Source: Dioszegia crocea
Taxonomy: Eukaryota; Basidiomycota; Tremellomycetes; Tremellales; Bulleribasidiaceae
Length of the DNA stretch: 64,000 bases
Direction: 5' to 3'
Assembly (NCBI GenBank): GCA_001600615.1
Contig: BCKK01000002.1
Coordinates: 154,809-218,808, forward strand
Shown piece by piece: positions 12,401 through 24,462 of the stretch. A program made the position numbers and the translations under genes. Under the pieces are notes generated by a model. That model ran no database searches and was not told where the DNA came from. It worked only from the letters and a program-made list of their open reading frames with translations. Within the stretch, counting starts at the first letter, position 1. Each line of letters opens with the position of its first letter.

Positions 12401-14552
12401 ACCCCTACGTCTTCCCTGAGGTGGATGAGGACTTCACCGTCGGCAACAGCATCGATGACCAGATCATCCGTGCTGGCGGAAAGTTCGAGTTACTCGATAG
12501 GATCTTGCCCAAGTTATTCAATACTGGACACAAGGTGAGTTGATCCTTCCACTGGCTTGGGACGCAACTGATGGGCCAGGTCTTGATCTTCTTCCAAATG
12601 ACTGAAATCATGACTATCATTGCCGACTTCTTCGACTATCGCGGATGGAGGTACTGTCGATTGGACGGATCGACCAAGGCGGACGATCGACAGGCGTTAC
12701 TCAGTACTTTCAACGACCCCAACAGTCCTTATCAGGTCTTCATCCTCAGTACCAGGGCCGGTGGTCTGGGGTTGAACTTGCAGAGTGCCGATACAGTCAT
12801 CATGTGAGTTGTGCACTGTCACTTGAAAGTTGAAAGATGCTAACTTGCAGCTACGATACCGACTGGAATCCCCACGCGGATTTGCAGGCTCAGGATCGGC
12901 ATGTCTCCTCCTCTTTCTATATAAGCCCTCGCTGATGATCAGTGCCCACCGTATCGGTCAGAAGAAAGAGGTCAGAGTTCTCCGACTCATCACTTCCGAC
13001 TCAGTCGAGGAGCAGGTGCTCGCTCGTGCGCAGAGTAAGCTCGAGTTGGACGGCAAGGTCATCCAAGCTGGTAAATTCGACGACGTCACCACTGGTGCAG
13101 AGTACGAGGCTTTACTTGTGAGTACTTTTGGGCGACATTCCATGAAGATGCTGATGCCTCAGGCCAAAGTCTTCGAAGTCACGACAGACGAGGCAGGGGA
13201 GAAGAAGGAAGAGGAGCCCGAACTCACCGACGACGAGTTGAACGATCTGCTTGCTCGAGGAGACCACGAGTTGGCAATCTTTGCTCAGATGGATATCGAC
13301 CGAAACGCCGCCAAATTGGCCGCATGGCAGCAAGCCGGCAACACTGGTCCTCTCCCTCCTGCCTTGATGAACGAAAGCGAGCTACCAGCGTTCTACCGAC
13401 GGGATCTCGGCGTTGAGATGGCCCAGGCGCTCATCAATGCCGATGAGGAGGGTCGGGGCAGGCGAAAGAAAACGGACGTGCAGTATACCGACGGCCTTAC
13501 CGACGAGCAGTGGCTCAATGCTGTCGATGCGTCGGATGACGATATTGACGAGGCGGTCGATAGGAAGAAGGGGCGGGTGGCGCGAATGAAGGAGAGGAAG
13601 GCAATCAATGCCGCGCTGGAGGAGGCGGAGGCGGACGGGAAGCCACTCGCGGCGACGAGTATCAAGCTCAAGCCGTTCAATCTGACTGGCGCGGATAGCG
13701 AGGGGCTCGAGACGCCAATTGGAGCTGTCGGTGGGGCCAAGGGCAAGAAGCGTGCCAGGCCCAGTGGGAGTGTGACGCCTAGCATCCAAGGGGATGATTC
13801 GGGTATTGTAAGTCAAGTTTGATCCATGCTTTTGATGACGTGCTGATGTTTGTGCAGAAAAAGAGGAAGACATTCCAGAACCAAGCTACCGATGAGGAGA
13901 TTGCTCTCATGCGCCGGTTGTACGACGCGACCAATGCTCAAAAGAGCCCAGAGGGCGAGGATCTCAACATGTACTTCCTCAAGCCTGTCGATAAGAAGGT
14001 GGGTTCGCCGATTGCGGAGTATTGGATTGCACACTGACATGATAGGCTTATCCCGACTACTACCAACTTATTCCTCAACCCATCTGTATGACGCAAGTCA
14101 AGCGAAAACTCGGTACACCATCCTATACCCTACAGGCATTCCGATCCGACATGCACCTCCTCTTCAACAATGCCCGGGTGTATAATACCGAGGGTTCCTG
14201 GGTGTTCAATGCTGCGGAGGACATGCAGGAGTTCTTCGACAATATGTGGGAAGCTGAGTATCCGAAGTTGGCCACTGGTGGGGGTGGCGATGGTGGGGTT
14301 GGAAATGGGAGCGGTGGGAAAGGCAAGGGAGGTGGGAATGCGGGACCGAGCAACAAGGCTCTTGCGGGTCTTCAGCAACAGCAGACGGACGAGTCGGAAT
14401 CGACTGCCCCGAGCGGGACTTCTACACCCATGTTCAAACCTGCTGCTGCGCCCAAAATCAAGTTGAGCTTCGGTAAAAAGAAGGCGGTCGTTGCTGCCCC
14501 AGTCGCTACACCGGATGATTCCGACGATAGCGATGCGGACGACAACTACTAG
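9486..14552 (+). CDS. SNF2: SNF2/STH1-type chromatin-remodelling ATPase with bromodomain
   Basis: Predicted 1521-aa catalytic subunit of a SWI/SNF- or RSC-class remodeller. Exons: 9486-9764, 9814-9917, 9963-11481, 11516-11917, 11965-12293, 12342-12534, 12580-12803, 12851-12898, 12943-13117, 13163-13807, 13858-13998, 14046-14552. Domains in order: QLQ (about 156-190), HSA (about 395-470, arginine/lysine-rich helix that binds actin-related proteins), SNF2 ATPase lobe 1 from about 605 with Walker A DEMGLGKT and DEGH box, helicase lobe 2 ([28 protein letters not shown]), SnAC region, acidic linker, and a C-terminal bromodomain keeping the acetyl-lysine Asn (LFNNARVYN). All motor motifs are intact. 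Sequence alone does not decide between the Snf2 and Sth1 orthologue; the length is nearer Sth1. Introns at 9765 and 12899 start with GC, and the one at 11482 is 34 nt. Confidence 0.95.
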
Positions 14553-14835
14553 GTGTGCCGTATGGGGATGGGGATAGTAAAAGGATCGGGTAGCACGGCG
14601 ACAGATGTAAGATTAGGGCTAAGGAACGTGGCTTGTGGTCGAGTAATGTACATCATGATGAGGCTCGCTTTTATACTTGTACTTTATGCAGCTTTTTTTT
14701 TTTTGCTCTCGCTCTCGCCTCAAGCTAGGCATGGAACTAGAAGCAATTGAAAGTACGTATCATCGCACACTGATGCATCTCTTCTCCTTGACTCTACGGT
14801 CAGATATTCCTCTAACGATCTATCGATCTCGACGT

Positions 14836-15757
14836 CTATCCGAGGAAGGTCTTGACACGGTCGTCGAGCGAGGCGAACTCCTTGGGGTGACCGGGGTTAC
14901 CGGGGGGTCCGGCAGGGGTACCGAAGGGCATCATGGCGGTGCACTATGGGATCAGCTGGAGTGTCTTAGCGGGATGGGATAGGCTCGACATACCTTCCAG
15001 CTGGAGGGCAGACCGAAAGTCTCGGTAGCGGCAGTCTGGGCCTCGTCGAAGATACCGGCGTAGTGCTGTAGTTGTCAGCTACTGTGTGAATCTGAAGATC
15101 AGAGGGAAGCTTCAACTCACCTGCAAAGTGGCACCGAGACCGTTGGCCTCCAAGGCGGTCCAGACGATGTACTGCAAGATACCGGCAGAGTCCTCTGACC
15201 AGATCTTGAAGGACTGCGACTTGTCAGCTGTGCCCAAGAACCAAAGCAGAAACCGAAGCGTACCTCAGCAAACATGGGCATCTTCTCTCCCCACTGCTTA
15301 AGAACCTCCTGGTCTTCGAAGAACATGACGGTTCCGTAACCAGCCTTGAAGCAGCCCTCAATCTTGCCCCTGCCGGCCTTCTTCTGCTCTGTGACCCATC
15401 AGCACAATACACCCAAAGGATGAAGGCAGGACATACCCTCATCAGGAGAGTTCTTGTCGGAGATCTCGGCAACCTTGTCCCAAAGCTGCTCGTGGTGCTT
15501 GCCTGTAAGCAAGACGGCGCGCGACTGCTGCATGTTGAATGAGGTAGGCGCGTGCTTGACGGATCGCTTCACGATGGCCTCGAGCTCAGCATCGGAGATG
15601 GGGGACTCCTTCTTGATGCCGTAGTAGGATCGTCGGTTCTGTAGTGGGTCAGTGGGGATGAAACGGGTTGGGTCACTCAACGCGACGAGGTGGGAAGGGC
15701 AAAGGGACTAACCTCGACAGCGGCGAAGAAGCCTTCGGAGAGGTTTGCGGTAGACAT
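14836..15757 (-). CDS. Fungal nitroreductase-family FMN oxidoreductase
   Basis: Predicted 214-aa nitroreductase-fold enzyme of the fungal Hbn1/Frm2 type; these small FMN proteins reduce nitro compounds in vitro and are linked to lipid signalling and oxidative stress in yeast. Exons (minus): 15713-15757, 15437-15638, 15264-15388, 15121-15213, 14994-15065, 14836-14943. Family landmarks are NRRSYYGIKKESPISD near the N-terminus (FMN-binding Arg pair), HAPTSFNMQQSRAVLL, and YIVWTALEANGLGATLQHYAG in the dimer core. The length matches the family. No targeting signal is seen, so a cytosolic or nuclear location is likely. The start is the first ATG of the short first exon. Confidence 0.92.
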
Positions 15758-15991
15758 TGTAGGGTATGTGTTTGTGTAGGTGGGTGATATATGAGATGGG
15801 GTGGAAGGTATAGATGAGGATGGCCTTATATACCGGAGGTTGGATGATGCGCTCGGATGTATATTCGTAATCAGATGTAATCAGCACCCTTTCCGTTGGA
15901 AGCAGCTGTTAAACCGGCTAAACTCTGGAATGGCTGACTGTTACAGAGCTGAATCAGACGCGCATTGCTCATGTATCCAACAGATTCTAAG

Positions 15992-18689
15992 CTACATTGA
16001 CCACACCTTGGCCGTCCCATCTCTCCCTCCGCTGACCAAGTATTTATCAATAAATCGGAGCTTCTCCGCCGGCTTCGTATGGCCATTAACAATCAATCGT
16101 GTATGGGCATGTGTTGTTCTGTTGTAGATCTGCAACTTCGTCAGCGCCCATTCCAACAGAGTCATCCAGCTCAATCCTATACTTACCTCGACGCCATTCT
16201 CTCCTGTACATGCTACAACCTTCCGACTGTCGAACTGTAACGCAGTGACAGGGTACTCATATCGGTGTGTCTCGGCTACAGCTCCTTGGCGTATATCCCA
16301 AATCTACATGATCAGCTTCTGTCGCATCCCTTAGACGTGGTGCGGTTGTCGAACTCACTCGTACTGTCCTATCTAGAGATCCAGTGACAACATGATTCTC
16401 GTCAAACTGCAGACACGTTACTGGCGCAGTATGACCGACAAGTGTTCGGTGAGCCTGACCCGTCCGCACTGAGTCTGTCAGATGAAGCTCCCGTCCCAGA
16501 CATCAACAACTCACAGTCCCACATCCTCACTCCGCCATCTCCACTCCCACTGGCCAAGGCATAACCCCAGAATTGTAATCCACCAACAAAGTCCTGATAC
16601 ATCTCCCATGTTCCGTCGGCATACGGTGGTGTCGGGACTGCAAACTGCTGGCTTGTCGCAGCGGCCAGTAATTGCGCGCCCGACATGCCCATCAAAGACG
16701 CACCGGGTCCAGGGGACGGTAAGAGGTCGTCATAGTGTACCGAGCTGAAAGATGTGGATGATCGATGTCGGAGTTGGGGTTTGCGGCGGGATGATACGGG
16801 AGTTGGGGGAGCAGCTGGGGGGTTGGAGATAGCCCAGAGGATATCCATAGTCAAGACACATTGTCCAGTGGTGACGTCCCATTTCCGAATAGTTTTATCG
16901 CTCGAACCAGTAACCTAGACGTCAGCTTGGAAACCATCGATAAAGACATGACATACCAATACGTTATCCTCGTAGTATAACGATGTGACGGCTTTACTGT
17001 GCCCTTCCAATACCCTCACACATGGCCCATTCTCCTCCTCGATCCGACTCATAGCCGACATATCCGTATACCCACTTGGCCCCTCGTCCCAGTCAAAGCC
17101 TTCCTCGTCGTGCTCTGCTATACGGTCGAGAACATCCCGTTCGTCCTCTTGCCGAGTGATCTTCTGTAGGCGGGCTTCGTGATCCTCCACCAGACGCAGG
17201 TCCCAAAGTCGTACCGCGCCATCGCTACCGCCGGTCAGACAGAGCGTGTCTTCTACTTGAAGTGCTTTCACCATACCTAGCGGTCAGCGACAGCCGGGTG
17301 ATATGAGATCGCAGATATGGCGAACTTACCAGAATGTCCCCGCAGCTGGCCTAGCTCCTCCCCATCACACAGATCCCACACCTTTACAACCTCGTCCTGA
17401 CCTGCAGTGACTAGCATCCCGTATGGCTCGTCAAAGTCTAGTGCGGTGATGGGTGCTGTGTGACCCATCAAGCTCTGAAGATGTAAGCTTGGCATAAGGC
17501 CCAGTTGCGGCAGACTTACCATAAACGCAACTCCAGGCGGAAGATCATCATGCTCGCTGGGCAAGAACGCGGGCCCTCTTCTCCTCCTGGAGCTCTTCGT
17601 ACTCAGCCCACTAGCCGAGTTGGGTAAAGCCTTCGTGCCAGCAGCAGAAGTGACTTCAGGAGACGTCATCAATTCCTGAACGCCCTCTAGCTCATCATCC
17701 AGTTCCAACTGTTCCTCCTGTAGATGAAGTAGGGATTGTTCAAGCCGACGTCGGATTTCCTCGAGGGTGTCAATCTTGGCTGAGACTTCGCCGATTTCCG
17801 CATGTATCAACGACTAGAAAGTCAGCTTGATCGTTCGGTGCATACTGAAATCTCCTCCACTCACCGATCGGGTCTGCAGATTATCTTTATCCTGCGCAAT
17901 TTCATCCGCTTGCCTGACCAAATCCTCCAAATGATACCCCTTCCCTTTCCCACCCTTACCCTCTCCTGCCCGTCTCTTTTCTCTCGCCTTCCTTCTACTT
18001 CTTCGACCTCCATCCTGGCCGCTCTCTGAGCCCTCCCCCTCCTCTCCTCCCTCAGTCAACAGCCCTCTCGCCCTATCGCCTAATCTCTTCAACCCCATCT
18101 TACCGCCCAACTCCTCCTCGGCCAATCCACCGCGAATTAGCCGACGCCGCTGCTTTGCTAATTCCGATGAGGGTATTGTCGCTTTGAAGCCGCGGATAAG
18201 ACTCGGCTGCTCTTCCTGTAGCGGACGCAGGCGCGGCTGATCTAGCGACAGTGAAGCGAGCTTGTCGACGGATTCGAGGATTGCAAGAGACGAAGATGTC
18301 GTCTTGTTGGCCAACGTTGCGAATCCGCCAGGAAGCGATGTGGGGAGTCTGAGCAGAGCGTTGGGTCGTGGGTTCTGCCCAGGAGGCAGAGAGCGGACTT
18401 TGGAGCTCGAACCTGCATTGCCTAGGATTCGAGGGTGCATCAGTGCCGGCGTTACTGCATTATCATCAGCTTCTGGCTAACGGGCAGACTTCAGCTGAGT
18501 GAATGACTGACAATCAGACAAGATCCGCATGCTTTCCGATCGTCGATATTCTGAGCCTAGACCGCCCATGATGACTTCTTTAGCCATCGTAGCTGCTGAA
18601 GTCAGACCGGAGAAGTACGGCTGGGAGAGCGGGTCGAGTGCTGATCGGAGGGGCCGCCGACCCGTCGGGGTCTCGTCTCCACGGGGCAT
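15992..18689 (-). CDS. MDV1: Mitochondrial fission WD40 adaptor (Mdv1/Caf4)
   Basis: Predicted 765-aa adaptor linking Fis1 on the outer mitochondrial membrane to the dynamin Dnm1. Exons (minus): 18512-18689, 17865-18454, 17520-17813, 17330-17474, 16957-17276, 16515-16914, 16359-16474, 16187-16303, 15992-16129. Layout fits the family: an N-terminal helical region (Fis1-binding) containing [13 protein letters not shown] and [18 protein letters not shown], a coiled coil at about 257-310 ([20 protein letters not shown]), then seven WD40 repeats starting at [16 protein letters not shown] and ending in [17 protein letters not shown] 100-residue Ser/Pro-rich insert sits inside the propeller (about 540-630). 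A charged Arg/Lys stretch at about 190-220 is unusual. An in-frame stop just 5' of the chosen ATG supports the start. Confidence 0.92.
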
Positions 18690-18977
18690 ATCGTGGGTAT
18701 TCCGACCGCTTCAAAGTCGATTTCAGTAGCTCTGAGTAGGAGCTTAGAGCGTGCCCTTTTCCTCTTAGCGAGGATCCTTGTGAGGTATGGGTTGTATGAC
18801 AGGGTTGAGGGCAGGATGACGCTCTATGCATGTCTATGGCCATGTTGGCGGGAATCGCCGCTGTGAAGCAACAAGAGGCCTTCTATGGGTGAAATTTCCA
18901 TCATCATCAACAATACTACTCCTCACACACCCGGAGAGGATCTAGCCCCCAGCTATCAGCTTGAAAACAGGACCGAA
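18690..18977. promoter_or_regulatory. Divergent promoter, MDV1 / KTI12
   Basis: This 288-nt spacer separates divergent genes. An in-frame ATG at 18885 could extend KTI12 by 31 residues, but the extension is not family-like. Confidence 0.45.
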
Positions 18978-20025
18978 ATGGCATTAATAACTATAGCCGG
19001 CTTTCCCTGCTCGGGCAAGTCTACACGCGCACAGGAGCTCAAAACGAACTTTGAGTCCCGCCTATCGGCAGAAGGATACGCTGGACCTCAACTCCGCGTT
19101 GTCGTCGTAGATGACGAAAGCAATCATGTCCCTCGATCAGTATACGACAGTAAGTCTCCATCTGCTTGAAGAAATTGGTGGCCGGCTCATTGACCCAGAT
19201 AGTATTTCTGAGAAGTCCGGTCGAGCGAATGTGTATTCTGCAGTCACGCGAAATTTGGGACCGGACACTATAGTCATTTGTGATAGTCCGAACTATATCA
19301 AAGGGTTTAGGTATCAGATGTACTGTGCAGCAAGGGAGGCTCATGCTAGAGTTTGCACTGTGAGTTGTCGGTGTTAGGTTGGAAAATGTAATGGGAAGTT
19401 GATCAAAAGCTTCATATTGCGACTCCTCCAGAATTGTGTCGGGATTGGCACGAGAAACGAGGAGAGTCATCCTATAAGCCAGAAACGTGAGCTGTCCTAC
19501 CTAGATGACACGGCCGCAAGCTCATCCTCCAGCTTCGACAACCTAATCATGCGCTTCGAAGAACCGTCATCAATGGTCCGCTGGGATTCACCACTATTCA
19601 CCATCCCCCATTCTGAGCCTTTACCCCTCGATGCAATTTGGGCTACAATTACCACAGGCGCAAAAGCACCTCCTACGGCAGCCGTTCGCGCACCTCCTAT
19701 AGCCACACCCAACACACTCCAAGTCCTCACATCCACCACATCGGCAATTACCACAGCCCTTCTCGCGCACGTTAACGCCATGCCGGGAGCTACGGAATTT
19801 ATAATACCCTCGCCGCCGGCGCTCAAGGGTGGTGGGCTGAAGTTGCGCCTACCGATGAAGAGGGTGACGCTGAGTGAGATGCAGCGCCTCAAGCGGCAGT
19901 TTGAGGGCGTACAGGTCAAGGCGCAGTCATCGGGGAGTAGGGCGGCGGGGATGGGAGGTGCGGACGATGTGGCGGTGAAGTTTGTGGGGTTCTTGGAGGC
20001 GACATGGGATACTTCTACGGGTTGA
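18978..20025 (+). CDS. KTI12: Elongator-associated P-loop ATPase Kti12
   Basis: Predicted 300-aa P-loop protein that works with Elongator in wobble-uridine modification of tRNA. Exons: 18978-19149, 19199-19359, 19410-19486, 19533-20025. The N-terminus MALITIAGFPCSGKST is the typical Kti12 start with Walker A, which is why the ATG at 18978 is preferred over an in-frame one at 18885. Other landmarks are VVDDES (base-binding/Walker B region), RANVYSAVTRNL, DSPNYIKGFRYQMYCAAREA, and the C-terminal helical domain from TFDNLIMRFEEPSSMVRWDS to the PMKRVTLSEMQRLKRQF tRNA-contact helix. Length matches the family. The third intron's frame change was resolved by joining ET to FDNLIMRF. Confidence 0.93.
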
Positions 20026-20324
20026 GACTGGTAGAGGACGCTTCAAGTCATTCACACTTCGGCTAGTTGGACATGACGTCCGGGCGAAGGGATCTTGGAC
20101 ACGGTCCGGCAACCAAAGTCACTGGTCCGCGGCCTGTGCGCTCGTCCAGATGGGTTATACTGAGCATAAGTGGCCGTATCACCACGAGCTCGTACAATGC
20201 AATCCTGGCTCTACTGCGAACTTGCAACGCGCGTGGTCTCTAGAGTGGCATCTTTCCTCCACGATCAGACGCTGACTGCCTATTGGCGAGAACTCAATTA
20301 TTTACAACCCAGATCCTACCCCCC

Positions 20325-22425
20325 CTACCCCTCTCCAAGCCGCTCTGGCGTCCCGACCCCACCCGTCCCCGTCCCTTCCCCTTCCCCATCCTCATCCCCC
20401 TCCCACGCACCCAACACTGCCCGCCCCGCAGGCCTCGTTTCCTCCGCTACGGCCCTCACAGCCACCTCTGCCCTCTTCTGCATGGTGCCGAGGACATCTT
20501 CCAATTTCGCCCAGCGCGCCTCCATATCCCCTTCTGCACCGGGATCAAACTCGTCTTCTTCGTCATCCGGGTCAAGCAGGGGTTGATCGGTGTATAACCT
20601 TGAAAAGGGTGATGAGGGGAATGCAGTCGCGCGCGGAGTCGAAGATGGGAAGTAGGATGAAGATGAGCCAGTAGGATGGATTGGATGTATAGGGCCCGCG
20701 AGGCTTTCACGGAGTGCACGTCTGAGTCGAAGAATCTCGGCTCGTTGTTTGGATTTAGATACTGGTGGTCAGGATTCCGTCTAAAGATCCTAGTAGGATT
20801 GGACGTACTTTCAAGCGAACGATTGATGGCTAGTAAGCTAGCATTAGAGATTTCCAAATCTGCAACCTGGATCTTCAGTGACTGACACAAGTGTAACGAC
20901 GGAAAGCACTGACCTTGCGGTTGATTCTGGCCTCTTCAACTATACCATCCACCGGCTCACCGCTGATATCCTCTTGCAGCTCTCCATCCCTTTCCGCCTT
21001 TGCTGAAGTTCCATTTGACCCATTTCTTATTTCCACGCCGGTCATTTCGTCGATTAACCCTCTCCGAGCATCAAGCCCACTCTCAAAGCCAAGCCCTATC
21101 ACCCTTTGACTCTCAATCCCGAAGTTGCCGCCATTTCCATGTTGACTAGCACGTCGACTGGTTTCAGAACCAGGGTAAGAGCCCCCATCTTGACTGGCAT
21201 TACTAGTCGTCAGGGCCAACGGCGGCAACTCCACGACCCGCAATTCTGGCTCGAGCGGGAGAGGCGCACCAGCCTGCCGAGTAGAGAAGGGATAGTCCGG
21301 CATTCGCCTTGTATATCCCCCTTCGCCCCTCTGAGGTAGATTGGGGTGATGTGGTGAGGGCGGGCATGATGCTGTGGGGTCATGGTCGTACAGCCTGGCA
21401 TTTGCGATATTGGCTATGGGGGAAAGAGTGGGTGTGAGGGGGTAAGGGCGAGGTGGTGGCATAGTCGCACTCGGGATAGGAGGCGGGACACCATTAGGTC
21501 CTGTAGGTCGCCGTACCGGGCTGATGCTTCGCCTTCTGGCCTCATTCGTCGAGGGTCCCGCTCCGGGTGTTTGGAGGTGTTGGAGGTATACCGGGGAATT
21601 CGATCGGCCCAGCTGTGGCGAGTGGATAGGCGACGAAACGACTTTAGACAGATTCGATGATGACCCGGATACAACGGAGGATCTACGAGATCCCGCCGAT
21701 GGTGGGTTTGGGACAGTCGGAGTTGAAGGCGGTTGGGTATAGGCTTTGACGGGTACCTTTACCCTAGCCATCCCATTACCGGCGGTACTATCTTCCCTGC
21801 CTCCCACCCCTGTACCCGAACTTTCAGTTGGAAACCCCTTTGGCCGCCCGCCACCTGTACCCCCGCTCATAGCGGACACATTCGTCACTCTTGCTCGGAC
21901 AGCCTGTGCTGAGCTTGGCATCTGCACATTCTGAGCATAACTCTGATTCAGCGGGCTGGTCAGGCCCGGTGAGGGCAGAGCAGGACTAGGAGCTCTAACT
22001 CGAGCTCGGACGCCGCCTGTGGGTGTTGAGCTGGCCGAGGTCGAGGGGAGTGAGGGGAGGTATGGTGATTTGACACGGACAGGCGATCGCGGTCTGCTAG
22101 TTGCTGCGTATAGGCTAGGGACGGCAGGTAAGGAGGCAGATGCTCGGATAGATGCTGTAGATTGTGATGGGCGGAGTGAGGGGCGGGAGGCAGTAGGCGT
22201 GCTGCTTCCTGATGTAGAGGAAGAAGGGTCGACTCGTGCTCGGAGGGCGGGACGAGAGTTGGCGGATGACGGATAACTCGGCGAGGAGACTGGATTGGGT
22301 GGGAACTTGGGTGATGAGGAGATTGGGATTTGAGCAGTAACCTGTCAGGGTCAGATCCATAGTTGTGAGGGCTAGACATCTCCAGCTGGACATACCCTGC
22401 GTTTAGGCTTGATGGGCTCTGTCAT
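20325..22425 (-). CDS. Ser/Pro-rich protein with C-terminal coiled coil, unknown
   Basis: Predicted 655-aa protein, not recognised. Exons (minus): 22396-22425, 20914-22341, 20809-20881, 20325-20761. About 470 disordered residues rich in Ser, Pro and Arg (SPxR and SP motifs) precede a short helical block spread over three exons: EEARINRK, then LEISNASLLAINRSLE, then KQRAEILRLRRALRES. Splitting a single heptad-like helix over such small exons suggests this block is the conserved core; I recall similar blocks in uncharacterised fungal proteins but cannot name one. A second helix (EARWAKLEDVLGTMQKRAE) and an acidic Gly/Glu-rich tail follow. The intron between the first two helical pieces is 32 nt (20882-20913). 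The first exon is 30 nt. It is tail-to-tail with KTI12. Confidence 0.75.
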
Positions 22426-22863
22426 CTTTCCAAGCCTCCCAAGCCCGGACGGGTCGATTGTAGCTGTTACGACTTGTCCCCCGGATGCTGATCTCTATTC
22501 TGAGGTTGGACCCAGTGTAGGGGGTCATCTATACCCTGCTAATGTAGGCATTGAATAGGATATTGGAATTGCAAGCGTCTAAAGGGACAGTGGATGGTTA
22601 ATAGGCTCAATTGACCGCGACTCCCCTCACAATCGACCCACGGCATTCGTTTCAGATATGTGCCATGTCGCCTTGGCCTGGCGATTGAACAAGCGGCCGA
22701 TAGAGGCATCATTCTCACCCTGCTCTTGTACAGTATGCCTAGAGAGCCCCGACGTAGACAGAAGCAGCGAGGCTCAATGACACTACAGGGCGCAGACACT
22801 GCACAAGGCGCAAGATGACATCCGGGTGGATACGATCTCGCATCAATGCTCCACGCCTCTTCT
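22426..22863. other. Intergenic, no gene seen
   Basis: This 438-nt stretch lies 5' of the coiled-coil gene and 3' of ETFB on the same strand. It should hold the promoter of one and terminator of the other; no distinct motif or long open frame with similarity was found. Confidence 0.4.
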
Positions 22864-24082
22864 CTAAAGTACACCAGCTTCCTTCATCTTAGCCACCAGC
22901 TCCTCGACGCTCTCAACCTATACAGTGTCAGTCGAACCGCACGAGATGAGTGTATACATGGGGTGGTCATACCTTTCCTCCGCCCTGTCGCTTGGGTGGC
23001 TCGGATACGGAAATGGTCTCCAGCCGGGGAGACTGATAGGTCAGCTTCAGATACGACCTCAGCATATCTCCTAACTCACGAAGTCAAGTCCGAGATCTTC
23101 TGGCTTCAAACTCTCAACCTTCTTCTTCTTGGCCTTCATGATGTTTGGCTATCGAGTCAGCGGAGATCTGGGAGTGTAATCCGAAGGGCGGTTGGACTCA
23201 CCAATGATGCATATCTGGGCTCTGAGAGATAGGTCAGCTAGTCCTCGCGATTCCCAATCCGATCTAAAACATACCGTTGAGTCTAGGAAATCAGCATGGA
23301 TCCCTCTCAAGCACCAAAGAGCTCACCTCAGATCCGTAGTCACAATCAACGGCAATTGCCCTTCTAGCTTCTCCAAACCACCATCAATCTCTCGCGTCAC
23401 TGCGGTCTTATCACCCGTCACCTCCAGCTTACTCGCAAAGCATGCCTGTCCCCAGTTCAGCATACCCGCCAACATCCCACCCGTCGATCCTGAATCATCG
23501 TCAATCGCCTGCTTGCCCATAATCACCAGATCGATCTTGTCCTTCCCGCCTGCACGCTTCTCAATCACGGCCTTGATGGCCCGGGCGACTGAGATCGGCT
23601 CGACGACCGTGTTGTCGGCTACGGTGATGTGAATACCTGAATCAGCACCCATCGCTAGGGCTGTTCGGATCGTGTCGACTGCTTTTGCAGGACCGATGGA
23701 TAGGGCGGTGATGGATGTGACGGATTTAGGATCGCGCTCTCGTAGACGAATCGCCTCTTCAACAGCTGACTTGTCAGTATAGTCCAAGGTGAGCGACAGC
23801 GGTATACGTACCGATCTCATCGAAGGGATTCTAGGCTGTTAGCAAGATAGCCACCTATAGGCGAGGATAAAAAAGCTCACCATTGAGTGCTTGACATTTG
23901 TGTCTACTCCCTTGCCATCTGTGGCTACTCGGATCTTGCTGATCGGTCAGTAGCTGGCAAGTGTACATATCGCGAGCTGAGGACAGGACAGTCGCGCTGA
24001 GCTGGCAGACCTACACAGCGTAATCGATCGACCGCTTGACGGGCACGAGGATATTGATGAGCTTGGGGAGTGTGGGGCGCAT
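22864..24082 (-). CDS. ETFB: Electron transfer flavoprotein beta subunit
   Basis: Predicted 264-aa beta subunit of mitochondrial ETF, which binds AMP and, with the alpha subunit, carries electrons from acyl-CoA and amino-acid dehydrogenases to ETF-ubiquinone oxidoreductase. Exons (minus): 24015-24082, 23881-23938, 23812-23830, 23327-23765, 23275-23282, 23202-23221, 23080-23148, 23033-adjacent exon 22973-23032, 22864-22917. Landmarks: ILVPVKRSIDYAVKIRV, HSMNPFDEIAVEEAIRLRE, LAMGADSGIHI, and the ETF-beta signature region from ASKLEVTGDKTAVTREIDGG through LPLIVTTDLRLNEPRYASLP, then the Lys-rich NIMKAKKKKVE recognition-loop segment. One exon is only 8 nt (23275-23282) and another 19 nt; both are needed to keep the conserved sequence in frame. 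Length is as in the family. Confidence 0.94.
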
Positions 24083-24462
24083 CGTGGTGTTAGCTAGTCA
24101 AGGGGGTTGGTGGTATTACAATAGATGAATAGATGGGTAGATGTCTGTACTTTCTGGCCAGCTTCGGCCGGATCTTCGTTAACCGGCGCGAACTCCGGAA
24201 TCAGTTTGTGATAAGGAAACACGTCACCTCTGTCCGGATCTGTCTCTTTTGCCACCCGAACTCTACCCCGGATTCCGGACATGGCTTTTCTGAAACCCTG
24301 CCTATCCGGACTTTAAACGCGTCACAGCGTTCTCATGCCTTCACAGGCCTTCACCTCTCCAACTGCATGAGTGACCTCCGCATTCCTCGCAGATACATAG
24401 CAAGAGCTTCAATACATCTCGAACCTCTCAAAGCAAGACAAGACCGAAGTACTCATAGTAGG
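24083..24462. promoter_or_regulatory. Divergent promoter ETFB / SEC12 with CCGGA cluster
   Basis: Six CCGGA-core elements lie between 24168 and 24310 (CCGGAT at 24168 and 24268; TCCGGA at 24194, 24233, 24274 and 24305). The palindromic TCCGGA form resembles targets of CGG-binding Zn(II)2Cys6 factors, but no factor is implied by the sequence. Confidence 0.45.

Noticed and set aside
15801..16127. Plus-strand open frame of 108 codons
   Set aside because: It lies over the last exons and 3' region of MDV1 on the other strand and shows no family similarity.
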